From the NCBI RefSeq assembly GCF_900129405.1, contig NZ_FQVQ01000003.1, forward strand, positions 124,001-188,000: a stretch of 64,000 nucleotides of DNA. The letters are read 5' to 3'. Under the pieces are notes generated by a model. It was not told the origin of the DNA and did no database searches. It was given only the letters and a program-made list of their open reading frames with translations. Numbering within the stretch: the stretch's first letter is position 1; every line of letters starts with the position of its first letter. The position numbers and the translations under genes were made by a program. Of the stretch, positions 23,472 to 32,206 are shown one piece after another. Source of the stretch: Flavobacterium fontis. GTDB lineage: Bacteria; Bacteroidota; Bacteroidia; Flavobacteriales; Flavobacteriaceae.

Positions 23472-25529
23472 ATGAGAAAATCTATTATACTTTTATCAGG
23501 CTTGTTTCTGACATTCATTATGCAAGCACAAGACAGACCCCAACCACAGCCTGGACCGGCACCTAAAATTAGCATCAAAAAACCAGAGACGTTTACACTT
23601 CCCAACGGATTAAAGGTCATGGTGGTAGAAGATCACAAATTACCTCGTGTTTCTTTTAGTTTGACCATCGACAATGCTCCTTATGCAGAAGGGAATAAAA
23701 AAGGAGTTGACGATTTGACCAGCAGTTTGATGGGGATGGGTTCAACCAAAACGCCAAAAGATGCCTTCAACGAAGAAGTTGACTTTTTAGGAGCCGATAT
23801 TAGTTTCAGTTCAAGTGGCGCTTATGCTAGTGGTTTGTCCAAATACTCAAAGCGCATTTTAGAATTGATGGCCGAAGGGTCGTTGATGCCCAATTTCACG
23901 CAAGAAGAGTTTGAAAAAGAACGCGATAAATTAATCGAAGGATTAAAAACACAAGAAAAAAGTGTTCCCGCAGTTGCTGGACGCGTTGAAAATGTATTGG
24001 TTTACAGCAAAAATCATCCTGCAGGGGAATATTTGTCGGAGGAAACTATTAAAAATGTAACCTTAGACGATATCAAGAAAAATTATGTGACTTATTTTGT
24101 GCCTTCTCGTGCCTATTTGGTCATCATTGGGGATGTGAAATTTAAAGAAACCAAAAAGTTAGTCGAAAAATTATTTGGTACATGGACCAAAGCTACAGCG
24201 CCTGCGGTTTCGTATACGCAACCTAGTAATGTTCAGTACACGCAAATCAATTTTGTCGACATGCCTAATGCAGTACAATCAGAGATTTCGGTGGTGAATA
24301 CCGTAAACTTGAAGTTGTCTGACCCTGACTTTTTCCCAGTTATTGTGGCGAATCAAGTATTGGGAGGTGATTTCAATAGTTATTTGAATATGAATTTGCG
24401 TGAAGCGCATGGTTGGACGTACGGTGCCCGTTCGAGTATAGGGTCAAATAAGTACATGATGAGCAAATTCAAAGCAAATACACAAGTTCGTAATTCGGTT
24501 ACCGATAGTGCTGTGGTTGAGATCATGAAAGAAATCAAACGTATTCGCACTGAAAAAGTAACCGATGAGGCACTTCGCAATGTGAAAGCCGGGTATATCG
24601 GACGTTTCGTAATGCAAGTTGAAAAGCCGCAAACTGTTGCACGCTATGCCTTAAACATTGAAACCGAGAGTTTACCTGCTGATTTTTATGAAAATTACAT
24701 CAAAAATATTGAGGCAGTAACGGCAGAAGATGTGATGCGTGTGATGAACAAATACGTATTGGCCGATAACTTGCGTATAATTATTACAGGGAAAGCGGCT
24801 GAGGTTGTACCAGCTTTAGAAAAGTTGAAAATTCCAATGTTCTTCTTTGATAAGTTTGGTAACCCAACTGAAAAGCCAAAAATGAAAATGCCAGTCCCTG
24901 CTGGGGTAACTGTGAAAACGGTTTTAGATAAATACATGGCAGCCATTGGAGGCGAAAAAGCAGTTATGGCGGTAAAATCTATCGCGGTGAATGGAACTTC
25001 TGAAATTGAGGGGGCTCCTGCTCCGTTGGCCTATCTTTCCAAAAAAGACAGCAAAGGACGTTCGTTGATGAAATTAGAACTTACCGGAATGATGGAGTTG
25101 TCTAAACAAGTCATCGGCGATAAGTCAGGATATTCTGCCGGTCAAGGACAGAAAAAAGAAATGACCGCTGAAGAGTTTGCAGAGAAAAAAGCATTGGCGG
25201 GTACTTTTGAAGAGTTGGGCTTGGCTAAGAAAACGGATGTGGTTTTAGACGGGATCGAACCTTTTAATGGTGTAGAGGCTTATGCGTTGAAAAGTGGTAA
25301 AACAATTTATTACTACGATGTAAAAACGGGATTACGTGTAGGTTCAACAACCACTCAAGAGCGTAATGGACAGCAAATGACCTCGTCTATTTTATTGTCG
25401 GATTACAAAGATGTAAAAGGGGTTAAAGTACCTTACATCATTGTGCTTTCTCAAGGAGGACGTGACTTAGAAATCAAAGTTTCAGAGGTAAAAATCAACG
25501 AAGGAGTGACCGACGCTGATTTTCAATAA
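23472..25529 (+). CDS. M16 family non-catalytic partner fused to a C-terminal lipoprotein-sorting-like domain
   Basis: It has a signal peptide (about 1-20), then two M16 half-domains (about 38-470). Where the catalytic subunit has HXXEH this one reads DDLTSSLMGMG, so it cannot bind zinc, but it keeps the substrate-binding R/Y-type motif GWTYGARSS. About 200 extra C-terminal residues (about 485-685, starting near YMAAIGGEKA) resemble the LolA/outer-membrane-lipoprotein-sorting fold that is often fused to M16 proteins in this phylum; this domain call is by pattern only. It is co-transcribed with the catalytic subunit, followed by a terminator. Confidence 0.88.
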   Translation: MRKSIILLSGLFLTFIMQAQDRPQPQPGPAPKISIKKPETFTLPNGLKVMVVEDHKLPRVSFSLTIDNAPYAEGNKKGVDDLTSSLMGMGSTKTPKDAFNEEVDFLGADISFSSSGAYASGLSKYSKRILELMAEGSLMPNFTQEEFEKERDKLIEGLKTQEKSVPAVAGRVENVLVYSKNHPAGEYLSEETIKNVTLDDIKKNYVTYFVPSRAYLVIIGDVKFKETKKLVEKLFGTWTKATAPAVSYTQPSNVQYTQINFVDMPNAVQSEISVVNTVNLKLSDPDFFPVIVANQVLGGDFNSYLNMNLREAHGWTYGARSSIGSNKYMMSKFKANTQVRNSVTDSAVVEIMKEIKRIRTEKVTDEALRNVKAGYIGRFVMQVEKPQTVARYALNIETESLPADFYENYIKNIEAVTAEDVMRVMNKYVLADNLRIIITGKAAEVVPALEKLKIPMFFFDKFGNPTEKPKMKMPVPAGVTVKTVLDKYMAAIGGEKAVMAVKSIAVNGTSEIEGAPAPLAYLSKKDSKGRSLMKLELTGMMELSKQVIGDKSGYSAGQGQKKEMTAEEFAEKKALAGTFEELGLAKKTDVVLDGIEPFNGVEAYALKSGKTIYYYDVKTGLRVGSTTTQERNGQQMTSSILLSDYKDVKGVKVPYIIVLSQGGRDLEIKVSEVKINEGVTDADFQ

Positions 25530-25550
25530 GAAAAAAGGTTTTTATTATAG

Positions 25551-25579
25551 AAAGGCTGTTCTTCGGGGCAGCCTTTTTT
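25551..25579. terminator. Bidirectional terminator between the M16 operon and the EamA gene
   Basis: AAAGGCTG (25551-25558) pairs with CAGCCTTT (25569-25576), followed by T on the plus strand and preceded by A on the minus side. Confidence 0.8.
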
Positions 25580-26444
25580 ATTTTTTACTTGAGAGGTAAA
25601 CGCCAATTAGTATGATAAGCGCCCCGATGCCCTGCACAGCGGTTAGTTTTTCGCCATCAACCATGCCCCAACATACGGCAACCACTGGAATTAAATACGT
25701 TACCGAAGTAGCAAAAACAGGGGAAGAGATTTGAATTAGTTTATAAAATAGAATATTCGCTATTCCTGTTCCTATCACTCCCAAAATCATAATGTATAGC
25801 AACGCTTCTTGGGTAGCAGGCACCGTAATTATTTCCTGAATATTGGTGCTCAAAAGAAGGGCTAATGCGGGGAATAGCATAACCACAAAGTTACCGGTTG
25901 TAATGCTTAATGGTTTTACATCGGATAGGTATTTTTTGATGAAGTTCACATTGGTCGCATAACAAAGTGAGGCAATAAGCACCAATACGGTATACATATA
26001 ATTTTGATTGGGGTGTGAAAGCGCCCCGTCGATAATGAGCAAGAGCGTTCCTGAAAATCCGATGACAACACCAAAAATCTGACTGCGTTTGAAAGTTAGA
26101 CCGAAGGCAAGTGCACCCAAAATAAGAGTGTTTAGGGGCGTCAACGAATTCAGGATGGAACTTACAGCACTGCTTATTTGTGTTTGTGCAATGGCAAAAA
26201 GGAAAGCAGGAATAAAGGTTCCAAATAAGGAAGTTAGCGCTATGTACTTCCATTGATAATGGCGAATGTCTTTTAAACTCCGAAAGCCAATGAAGAGTAA
26301 AAAAAGGGAAGAAAACACGATGCGTGCGGCACCCAGCTGTATTGGTGTCAAGCCCAACAATCCCCTTTTGATCAAAATAAATGAACTTCCCCAAGTTAGC
26401 GCGAGGATAATGAGGAATAACCATTTTACTTGTTGTTGGGTCAT
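25578..26444 (-). CDS. EamA/DMT-family transporter
   Basis: A 288-residue membrane protein with about ten hydrophobic helices in two EamA repeats: the first begins LIILALTWGSSFILIKRGL and the second has the similar plan around LCYATNVNFIKKYL. Such proteins are drug/metabolite exporters of diverse substrates; the substrate cannot be read from the sequence. It ends within the terminator shared with the M16 operon and is divergent from the HMA-domain gene. Confidence 0.9.
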   Translation of the reverse strand: MTQQQVKWLFLIILALTWGSSFILIKRGLLGLTPIQLGAARIVFSSLFLLFIGFRSLKDIRHYQWKYIALTSLFGTFIPAFLFAIAQTQISSAVSSILNSLTPLNTLILGALAFGLTFKRSQIFGVVIGFSGTLLLIIDGALSHPNQNYMYTVLVLIASLCYATNVNFIKKYLSDVKPLSITTGNFVVMLFPALALLLSTNIQEIITVPATQEALLYIMILGVIGTGIANILFYKLIQISSPVFATSVTYLIPVVAVCWGMVDGEKLTAVQGIGALIILIGVYLSSKK

Positions 26445-26507
26445 AGCAAAGATGTTAAGGTTTGCAAAATTGGGATTATTTTATGAATGCTCGTGTAAAA
26501 AAAAATT

Positions 26508-26515
26508 TATTTTTG
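26508..26515 (+). promoter_or_regulatory. Putative -7 element TATTTTTG of the HMA lipoprotein gene
   Basis: A perfect TAnnTTTG match 22 bp before the ATG at 26538. Confidence 0.5.
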
Positions 26516-26537
26516 TTTGCAATTCAAAGGAATAATC

Positions 26538-26912
26538 ATGAAAATATCATCTGCATTCAGTATTCTAGCGGCTATGGTTTTAACATTAACCGCTTGTAAA
26601 CAAGAGACCGCTGCTGCTCCAAACGGAAAAGATGTTGCCAGTTCTACCAAAGCGCCTGCTGTTAAACCAGAGACAGCCTCTTTACAAATTGATGGAATGA
26701 CTTGTGCTATTGGGTGTGCAAAAACGATAGAAGAGAAGCTCGTAGAGATGCCTGGAGTACAAGAGGCTAAAGTCGATTTTGAAACCAAAAAAGCAGTTGT
26801 AAATTTTGATGCCGATCAACTTTCAGGTTCTGAATTAAAAGCGGCTATCGAATCCTGTGCTGATGGCAAAACGTATAAAGTCACCGATATGAAAGTGGCC
26901 AAAAAAAGTTAA
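26538..26912 (+). CDS. HMA-domain lipoprotein
   Basis: The 124-residue protein starts MKISSAFSILAAMVLTLTAC, a lipoprotein signal with Cys20, then a short Ala/Lys linker and a heavy-metal-associated domain (about 50-120). The metal loop is GMTCAIGCAKT, in which the two Cys are three residues apart, not two as in the usual GMTCxxC loop. It may hold copper or another soft metal at the cell envelope. ATG 26538 is preferred to 26517, which lies 2 bp after the -7 box. A terminator follows. No metal ATPase is adjacent. Confidence 0.85.
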   Translation: MKISSAFSILAAMVLTLTACKQETAAAPNGKDVASSTKAPAVKPETASLQIDGMTCAIGCAKTIEEKLVEMPGVQEAKVDFETKKAVVNFDADQLSGSELKAAIESCADGKTYKVTDMKVAKKS

Positions 26913-26937
26913 CAACTTACTTAATTATATTCAACCC

Positions 26938-26971
26938 AAGGATTCCATTACTGTTGGAATCCTTTTTTTAT
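26938..26971 (+). terminator. Terminator after the HMA lipoprotein gene
   Basis: AAGGATTCCA (26938-26947) pairs with TGGAATCCTT (26955-26964), then a T run. Confidence 0.9.
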
Positions 26972-27101
26972 TTCAAATGCACGTATGCTTTTTTATAATT
27001 AACTTTTTAAACCATTCAAATGATGTCAAATATTCATAATTGTGACGGGCGGATTGATTTAGAAAGTGAGCCTTTGTTAATAAAAACACTTAGTTTAACT
27101 G

Positions 27102-27263
27102 TTATTGTGTATCCTTATTTTTATCTAGTTTTGATTGGTAGTATTTAGTTTTAAGATTTATGTACTTGTTTACTTTAAAAAAAAGGATGACAATGCAAAT
27201 GGTCAAAAAAAGGAGTATTGCAAGGGGTAACAATTGTGTTAGTGTTGCAAATATATCTCGCAT
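27102..27263 (-). CDS. Small single-pass membrane protein of unknown function
   Basis: The 53 residues (MRDIFATLTQ start) contain one hydrophobic helix (about 8-30, LLPLAILLFLTICIVILFF) followed by a Lys/Tyr-rich cytoplasmic-type tail. A longer frame to 27329 exists, but the shorter start places the helix close to the N-terminus. No family is recognised and no promoter of the standard type is seen. It stands alone between the HMA gene and gldD. Confidence 0.5.
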   Translation of the reverse strand: MRDIFATLTQLLPLAILLFLTICIVILFFKVNKYINLKTKYYQSKLDKNKDTQ

Positions 27264-27452
27264 AATAATAAAATTTAAATTTGATAACCGAAACAAAAAT
27301 TCAAGTGATTTATGTAAATTTTTGGTCAACTTTTATTAAGAGCATGTGATTTGATCAAAACTTAGATTTTGAATACACATACCTTAAAATGCAAATAATG
27401 AATTTTATTTGAGTCTTAAATCATATCATTTACCAACTACAATAGTAATGAA

Positions 27453-28046
27453 TTATTTCCATTTTAACGATTCCATCAAGGATTGCATGTCGTTTTTAAT
27501 GTAATCGGCGGCAGGCATGATGGAGTCAAAATTAGGGCGCGCATAAAAATACATGGAGCCACTTAAAAAATGGCGGGTACTGTCGGTTACATAGAATTGT
27601 GCATTGGTAGCGGCGTTCCCACCCACACGATAAAACATCCCATACACCTTGTCTTTGGTGTTCATAAAAGGTTGTTCCAATATATTGTCAGCTTTGATTA
27701 CATGTTTATACGTTAGTTTTTGCGTGTCGCGCAACAATTGTTCTAAATTCCCTTGAATCGGTTTGTACGTAAGAAATAGCGTAGCTTTCATTTTTGGATA
27801 CGTAATCGTAAACGTACAGTCGCCTTTTTCTTTGATTTGCGCTTCTTTGTTTCGGGCAAACGAAAAAGGACATGGACCTTTATAAGGGGTATACGCAGCC
27901 ATTGGATATTCTAAACGCAAATGTCCAGGTGGTTTTGGAATGATTTCTTCTTTGCAGCTCGTCGTGAAACACAAAAGGATTACCCATAAAAAACCGAAGC
28001 GATACGAACGATTTTGCGCAGTGAAAATAGAGGTAAGTTGATTCAT
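27453..28046 (-). CDS. gldD: Gliding motility lipoprotein GldD
   Basis: GldD is needed for gliding motility and type IX secretion in flavobacteria. The 197-residue protein has a lipoprotein signal (FLWVILLCFTTSC, Cys about 31) followed by the family features: PKPPGHLRLEYP, GPCPFSF, the KGDCTFTITYPKMKATLFLTY block and the FYVTDSTRHFLSGSMYF core. ATG 28046 is chosen because a -7 box on the same strand at 28071-28078 would lie inside the longer frame. In relatives gldE sits between ssb and gldD; here it is absent. Confidence 0.9.
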   Translation of the reverse strand: MNQLTSIFTAQNRSYRFGFLWVILLCFTTSCKEEIIPKPPGHLRLEYPMAAYTPYKGPCPFSFARNKEAQIKEKGDCTFTITYPKMKATLFLTYKPIQGNLEQLLRDTQKLTYKHVIKADNILEQPFMNTKDKVYGMFYRVGGNAATNAQFYVTDSTRHFLSGSMYFYARPNFDSIMPAADYIKNDMQSLMESLKWK

Positions 28047-28070
28047 CCGATGATTAGAATTATACGAGTA

Positions 28071-28078
28071 CAAAGGTA
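28071..28078 (-). promoter_or_regulatory. Putative -7 element TACCTTTG of gldD
   Basis: A perfect TAnnTTTG match on the minus strand, 25 bp before the gldD ATG; it suggests gldD is transcribed on its own here. Confidence 0.5.
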
Positions 28079-28210
28079 TCATTTCGACGCGACAATTTGT
28101 TTTTTTATCAAAGGGGTTAACGCTATGCGAGTCGTATTATTTTATAAAGGAAAACGAAAGTTGAAAATACAGTGTGGCATTTACAGATTAGAGGGTAAAT
28201 AAAAAAGAAC

Positions 28211-28289
28211 TGCAATTGCTTTTTGGTTTGTTTTGAAGGAACAAAATTATATTCGTATTAAGCAGAATATAATCCAAGAAGCAATTGCA
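28211..28289. repeat. 79-bp two-level inverted repeat in the ssb-gldD gap
   Basis: Outer arms TGCAATTGCTT (28211-28221) and AAGCAATTGCA (28279-28289) are perfect; inner arms ATTATATTC (28246-28254) and GAATATAAT (28265-28273) are also perfect. On the minus strand the structure is followed by a short T run, so it could end ssb transcription, or it could be a small non-autonomous element. It lies where gldE is expected. Confidence 0.65.
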
Positions 28290-28333
28290 ATTTAATTTTT
28301 GCCTATTAATGCAAAACATTAAAAAGGAGTAGT

Positions 28334-28765
28334 TTAGAAAGGCATATCGTTTTCAACATGCGAGCTAGGCGTTTCATAGCTTGCATTTCTGGGTTCGTGG
28401 TTGGGAACCGAGCGGCTTTCTAAATCTTTTTTCACATTCAGAAATGTAAACTCAGTCACCTGAATTTCTGTTGTGTATTTAGTAATACCTTCCTCGGTAG
28501 TCCATTGACGCGATTTGATTCGCCCTTCAACATAAATTTTATCGCCTTTGGATAAAAAGCGTTCGCAGATTTCCGCTGCTTTGTTACGTACAACCAAATT
28601 GTGCCACTCGGTTGATGTAATTTTTTCGTTAGTGGATTTATTGATATAAATCTCATTTGTTGCTAATGGAAAGCGCCCAATGCAATTACCGCCTTCGAAA
28701 TAGTGCATTTTAACATCATCCCCCAGATGACCAATCAGCATAACTTTGTTAAGTGTCCCGTTCAT
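28334..28765 (-). CDS. ssb: Single-stranded DNA-binding protein
   Basis: A 143-residue SSB with an OB fold (about 1-108: NKVMLIGHLGDDV, TEWHNLVVRNKAAEICERFLSKGDKIYVEGRI) and the acidic protein-interaction tip ending NDMPF. It binds and protects single-stranded DNA in replication and repair. It follows mutY after 45 bp, but a TATTTTTG box at 28792-28799 on the minus strand suggests its own promoter too. Confidence 0.95.
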   Translation of the reverse strand: MNGTLNKVMLIGHLGDDVKMHYFEGGNCIGRFPLATNEIYINKSTNEKITSTEWHNLVVRNKAAEICERFLSKGDKIYVEGRIKSRQWTTEEGITKYTTEIQVTEFTFLNVKKDLESRSVPNHEPRNASYETPSSHVENDMPF

Positions 28766-28791
28766 AATAAAATTGGCGTGTTTATATCACG

Positions 28792-28799
28792 CAAAAATA
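28792..28799 (-). promoter_or_regulatory. Putative -7 element TATTTTTG of ssb
   Basis: A perfect TAnnTTTG match in the 45-bp mutY-ssb spacer. Confidence 0.45.
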
Positions 28800-28810
28800 C
28801 GAATTAATAC

Positions 28811-29842
28811 CTAATACGTCTTAATAAAATTATAAATTACAATAGGAAACGGGTAATCTTCGAGTGATTCTCTTGGAACACCAGCTTCCATTTCTTTATT
28901 AAGACTAATCTTGTAAAAACGAATGTACAAATTTTGATGAGAAAGTTTGTGTAAAATAGTTGTTTTATTCATTTCAACTATGGATTTAATGATTTCACGG
29001 GGCCAAATGGAGGCTATTTTTTGTTGTAAATCCGCCCAAGTGATAGGGGTCGGGGTTTCAATTAAGGGAAATTGGTAAAGGTTGTGCCAAATTCCTTTTT
29101 CTGTTCTTTTTTCAAGCAAAATCTTACGTTGTGGATCTTCAACAATGAGATAATGGAAGTAGCGGTCGGTTATTTTTGTTTTCTTTGTTTTTACGGGTAA
29201 TTCGGCTACTTTTTGATCGCGATAAGCCACACAACTCCATTGGAGAGGGCATTGATGGCATTGCGGATTTTTGGGCGTGCATTGCATGGCGCCAAATTCC
29301 ATAAGTGCTTGGTTGAATTGGGCGGGGCGCTTGGGGTCCAATAGCGTATTTGCTAAGGCCGAAAATTCTTTTGGAGCAGCCGAAGAGGCAATGTCAGTTT
29401 CAACCCCAAAAAAGCGTGCCAACACCCGATACACATTTCCATCGACTACGGCTACGGCTTCATCAAAAGCAATAGAAGCTATTGCCGCCGCGGTATAGGT
29501 ACCAACTCCTTTGAGTTTTAGGAGTTCGTGATAGGTTGTCGGAAATTGGCCTTGGTAATCAAAGGCAACTTGTTTGGCGGTATGGTGAAGGTTACGGGCG
29601 CGAGAGTAATACCCAAGTCCTTGCCATAGTTTCAATACTTGTTCTTCAGTGGCTTCGGCCAAATCGACAACCGTAGGAAAGGCTTCAAGAAAGCGTAAAT
29701 AATAGGGTGTGGCTTGAGCGACTCGGGTTTGTTGCAACATGATTTCTGAGAGCCAAATGCAATAGGGGTCGCGCGTTTGACGCCAAGGGAGTTCCCGTTG
29801 GTTTTCTAAATACCAAAGTAATAGTGAGTTAGTAAATTCCAT
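28811..29842 (-). CDS. mutY: A/G-specific adenine glycosylase
   Basis: It removes adenine mispaired with 8-oxoguanine. Catalytic E33 (WLSEIMLQQTRV), the helix-hairpin-helix LKLKGVGTYTAAAIASIAF with D134 (VVDGNVYRVLAR) and the iron-sulphur cluster Cys C188, C195, C198 and C204 (C-x6-C-x2-C-x5-C) are all present. The C-terminal NUDIX-like domain (about 228-343), which recognises 8-oxoguanine, is complete. It is divergent from the HU gene; a TACTTTTG box lies at 29860-29867. Confidence 0.96.
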   Translation of the reverse strand: MEFTNSLLLWYLENQRELPWRQTRDPYCIWLSEIMLQQTRVAQATPYYLRFLEAFPTVVDLAEATEEQVLKLWQGLGYYSRARNLHHTAKQVAFDYQGQFPTTYHELLKLKGVGTYTAAAIASIAFDEAVAVVDGNVYRVLARFFGVETDIASSAAPKEFSALANTLLDPKRPAQFNQALMEFGAMQCTPKNPQCHQCPLQWSCVAYRDQKVAELPVKTKKTKITDRYFHYLIVEDPQRKILLEKRTEKGIWHNLYQFPLIETPTPITWADLQQKIASIWPREIIKSIVEMNKTTILHKLSHQNLYIRFYKISLNKEMEAGVPRESLEDYPFPIVIYNFIKTY

Positions 29843-29859
29843 GGATAATTTGAGTTTAA

Positions 29860-29867
29860 CAAAAGTA
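29860..29867 (-). promoter_or_regulatory. Putative -7 element TACTTTTG of mutY
   Basis: A perfect TAnnTTTG match on the minus strand, 18 bp before the mutY start. Confidence 0.5.
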
Positions 29868-29901
29868 TAACTTTATGTATTTAAATTTTAATAGATTATA
29901 C

Positions 29902-29933
29902 TTGAAAATTTGTTTTTTTAATTCCTATATTTG
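29902..29933 (+). promoter_or_regulatory. Promoter TTG-N21-TATATTTG of the HU gene
   Basis: TTG at 29902-29904 and a perfect TATATTTG at 29926-29933. Confidence 0.65.
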
Positions 29934-29975
29934 CACTCTCAAAAATTTACACATAATTATTAAATACGAAAGAAA

Positions 29976-30269
29976 ATGACGAAAGCAGATATCGTAGCGA
30001 AGATTTCAGAGAAATTAGGTCTTGAAAAAGGAGATGTTCAATCTACTGTAGAAGCATTGATGGAAGAAGTAAAGGCTTCATTAGAGAACGGAGACAATGT
30101 ATACCTAAGAGGATTCGGTAGCTTCATCATCAAAACAAGAGCAGAGAAAACAGGTAGAAATATTTCCAAAAATACTACCATCAAAATTCCAGCCCACAAC
30201 ATTCCTGCCTTTAAGCCAGCTAAAGTATTTGTAGAAGGTGTAAAAGCTAAAACTGAAGTTACAGTCTAA
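29976..30269 (+). CDS. HU/IHF-family DNA-binding protein
   Basis: A 97-residue nucleoid protein: N-terminal helices (MTKADIVAKISEKLGLEKGDVQSTVE-type), the saddle GDNVYLRGFGSF and the arm segment EKTGRNISKNTTIKIPAHNIPAFKPAKVF. The arm has the conserved Pro of the HU/IHF family. It is driven by a strong promoter and followed after 31 bp by a tiny basic protein gene. Confidence 0.95.
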   Translation: MTKADIVAKISEKLGLEKGDVQSTVEALMEEVKASLENGDNVYLRGFGSFIIKTRAEKTGRNISKNTTIKIPAHNIPAFKPAKVFVEGVKAKTEVTV

Positions 30270-30300
30270 AAATATTTATTAATCACTAACAAATTAACCT

Positions 30301-30393
30301 ATGCCAAGCGGTAAAAAAAGAAAAAGACATAAGGTTGCGACGCATAAACGTAAGAAAAGAGCGAGAGCAAACCGTCATAAAAAGAAAAAGTAG
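30301..30393 (+). CDS. 30-residue highly basic protein, possible ribosomal or RNA-binding protein
   Basis: ATG to TAG encodes 30 residues (start MPSGKKRKRHKVATHKRKKR) of which about two thirds are Lys, Arg or His and none is acidic. It has a terminator whose left arm begins within its last codons and lies 31 bp behind the HU gene. The KRKRHK...HKRKKRxRxxR pattern resembles the short basic C-terminal motif of mitochondrial mS38-type (DUF1713) proteins and other tiny ribosomal proteins; this is a resemblance, not a homology call. Confidence 0.7.
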   Translation: MPSGKKRKRHKVATHKRKKRARANRHKKKK

Positions 30394-30415
30394 TTTTTAA
30401 CTACTTTTTTCTTTT
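30385..30415 (+). terminator. Terminator after the small basic protein gene
   Basis: AAAAAGTAG (30385-30393) pairs with CTACTTTTT (30401-30409), followed by a T-rich run. The stem contains the stop codon. Confidence 0.85.
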
Positions 30416-30610
30416 TACACGTTCCTTGAAATTACGGGAAAAACTTAAAAAAATTCGAATAAAATACCATTTTTTAGGTTGTTTTACGTTGCAAACCTAA
30501 ACAATCGTTAATTTTTTTTCATTTTTCCCAACGGGTAAACAACCTGTATAAATGTTTAATCCATCCTAAAATTGGTCTTTTTGACCTGTTCCGGGATAAA
30601 AATTTACATC

Positions 30611-32161
30611 ATGAATAAAGAACTTATCATCCGAAAGGGTGACGATGCTGTAGATTTTGCCTTATTAAAAGATGGAAAACTCATTGAATTACACAAAGAA
30701 GAAGAAGATCGAAGCCAATTTTTGGTAGGCGATATTTTTATTGCCAAAATTCGTAAACCCGTCCCAGGACTCAACGCAGCCTTCGTTAACGTTGGATTCG
30801 AGAAAGATGCTTTTTTGCACTATCACGATTTGGGACCCAATCTCACTTCTTATTTGAAATTCATTAAACTTGTAAGCACAGGTAAATTAAAAGATTTCTC
30901 CCTAAAAAACTTTCCGTTTGAAAAAGAGATTGATAAAAATGGTGCCATCGCCGATGTGTTGAGCGCCAATCAATCGGTACTAGTTCAAGTGGTCAAAGAA
31001 CCCATTTCCACCAAAGGACCGCGCATCAGCTCAGAGCTTTCGTTTGCGGGACGTTATTTGGTGTTAGTGCCGTTCTCCGATCGGGTTTCGGTTTCACAAA
31101 AAATCAATTCACGAGAAGAAAAAGACCGACTTAAAAAATTAGTTACCGCCGTCAAACCGAAAGGATTTGGTGTTATTGTGAGAACAGTAGCCGAAGGCAA
31201 ATCAACAGCCGAACTCGAAAAAGACTTGCAAAATCTGATGAACAGATGGATTGCAATGTGCAAACGATTACCTACGGCACATCATCCGTCGAAAGTATTG
31301 AGCGAACTTACCAAAGTTTCTTCGATGCTGAGAGACATTTTCAACGATACCTTTACCGGAATCACCGTTGATGATGAAGTGTTGTACCAACAAACTAAGG
31401 ACTATTTAGCCGAAATAGCGCCGGAGAAACAAAAAATTGTAAAGCTTTATCAAGCCGTCGATCATCCAATTTTTGAACGGTTTCATATTGAACGACAAAT
31501 CAAAACTTCCTTTGGGAAAACGGTTTCCATGAGTAAAGGAGCCTATTTGATTATCGAACATACGGAAGCGCTTCATGTCATCGATGTGAATAGCGGCAAC
31601 CGCTCCAATAAAGCAACCAGTCAAGAAGGCACCGCGATGGAAGTCAATTTGATTGCAGCTACAGAAATTGCGAGACAGTTGCGACTGCGCGATATGGGTG
31701 GGATTATTGTCATTGATTTTATTGATATGCAAAATCCTGAAAATCGCAAAGTGCTTTATGATCATCTCAAAGCCGAAATGAGCGACGACAAAGCGAAACA
31801 CAAAATTTTGCCTCCGAGTAAATTCGGATTGGTTCAAATTACACGACAACGGGTGCGACCTGAAGTCAACATTAAAACACAGGAAGAAGATCCTAGCCAA
31901 GGATCACAAGGCGAAGTCGATGCGCCCATTTTGTTAATCGACCGCATTGCTTCCGATATTGAACGATTAAAAGACAGTCAGAATAAGTTGGTGCTCAATG
32001 CCCATCCTTTTGTGGCTGCCTACCTTACCAAAGGTTTTCCATCTTTACGTTTGAAGTGGTTCTTCGAACATAAAAAATGGGTGAAAATCATACCTCGTGA
32101 TGCTTACACGTACCTCGAATACCGTTTCTTTAACGAAGAAGGAAACGAGATTAAAGAATAA
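30611..32161 (+). CDS. rng: Ribonuclease G/E family endoribonuclease
   Basis: A single-strand-specific endoribonuclease that matures rRNA 5' ends and takes part in mRNA decay. It has an S1-like domain (about 35-130), the 5'-sensor region and the catalytic DNase-I-like part with metal ligands D325 (HVIDVNSGNRSNK) and D369 (GGIIVIDFIDM). The 516-residue length without a long disordered C-terminus is RNase G-like. ATG 30611 is chosen over a TTG 13 codons upstream. A terminator follows. Confidence 0.93.
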   Translation: MNKELIIRKGDDAVDFALLKDGKLIELHKEEEDRSQFLVGDIFIAKIRKPVPGLNAAFVNVGFEKDAFLHYHDLGPNLTSYLKFIKLVSTGKLKDFSLKNFPFEKEIDKNGAIADVLSANQSVLVQVVKEPISTKGPRISSELSFAGRYLVLVPFSDRVSVSQKINSREEKDRLKKLVTAVKPKGFGVIVRTVAEGKSTAELEKDLQNLMNRWIAMCKRLPTAHHPSKVLSELTKVSSMLRDIFNDTFTGITVDDEVLYQQTKDYLAEIAPEKQKIVKLYQAVDHPIFERFHIERQIKTSFGKTVSMSKGAYLIIEHTEALHVIDVNSGNRSNKATSQEGTAMEVNLIAATEIARQLRLRDMGGIIVIDFIDMQNPENRKVLYDHLKAEMSDDKAKHKILPPSKFGLVQITRQRVRPEVNIKTQEEDPSQGSQGEVDAPILLIDRIASDIERLKDSQNKLVLNAHPFVAAYLTKGFPSLRLKWFFEHKKWVKIIPRDAYTYLEYRFFNEEGNEIKE

Positions 32162-32164
32162 AGA

Positions 32165-32198
32165 AAAACCGCCTTTCGAATTGAAGGGCGGTTTTTTT
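32165..32198 (+). terminator. Terminator after rng
   Basis: AAACCGCC pairs with GGCGGTTT, followed by seven T. Confidence 0.85.
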
Positions 32199-32206
32199 AT
32201 TTTTGG

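Noticed and set aside
28014..28202. 62-codon open frame in the ssb-gldD gap
   Set aside because: It runs antisense through the gldD signal region and does not resemble GldE or any other family.
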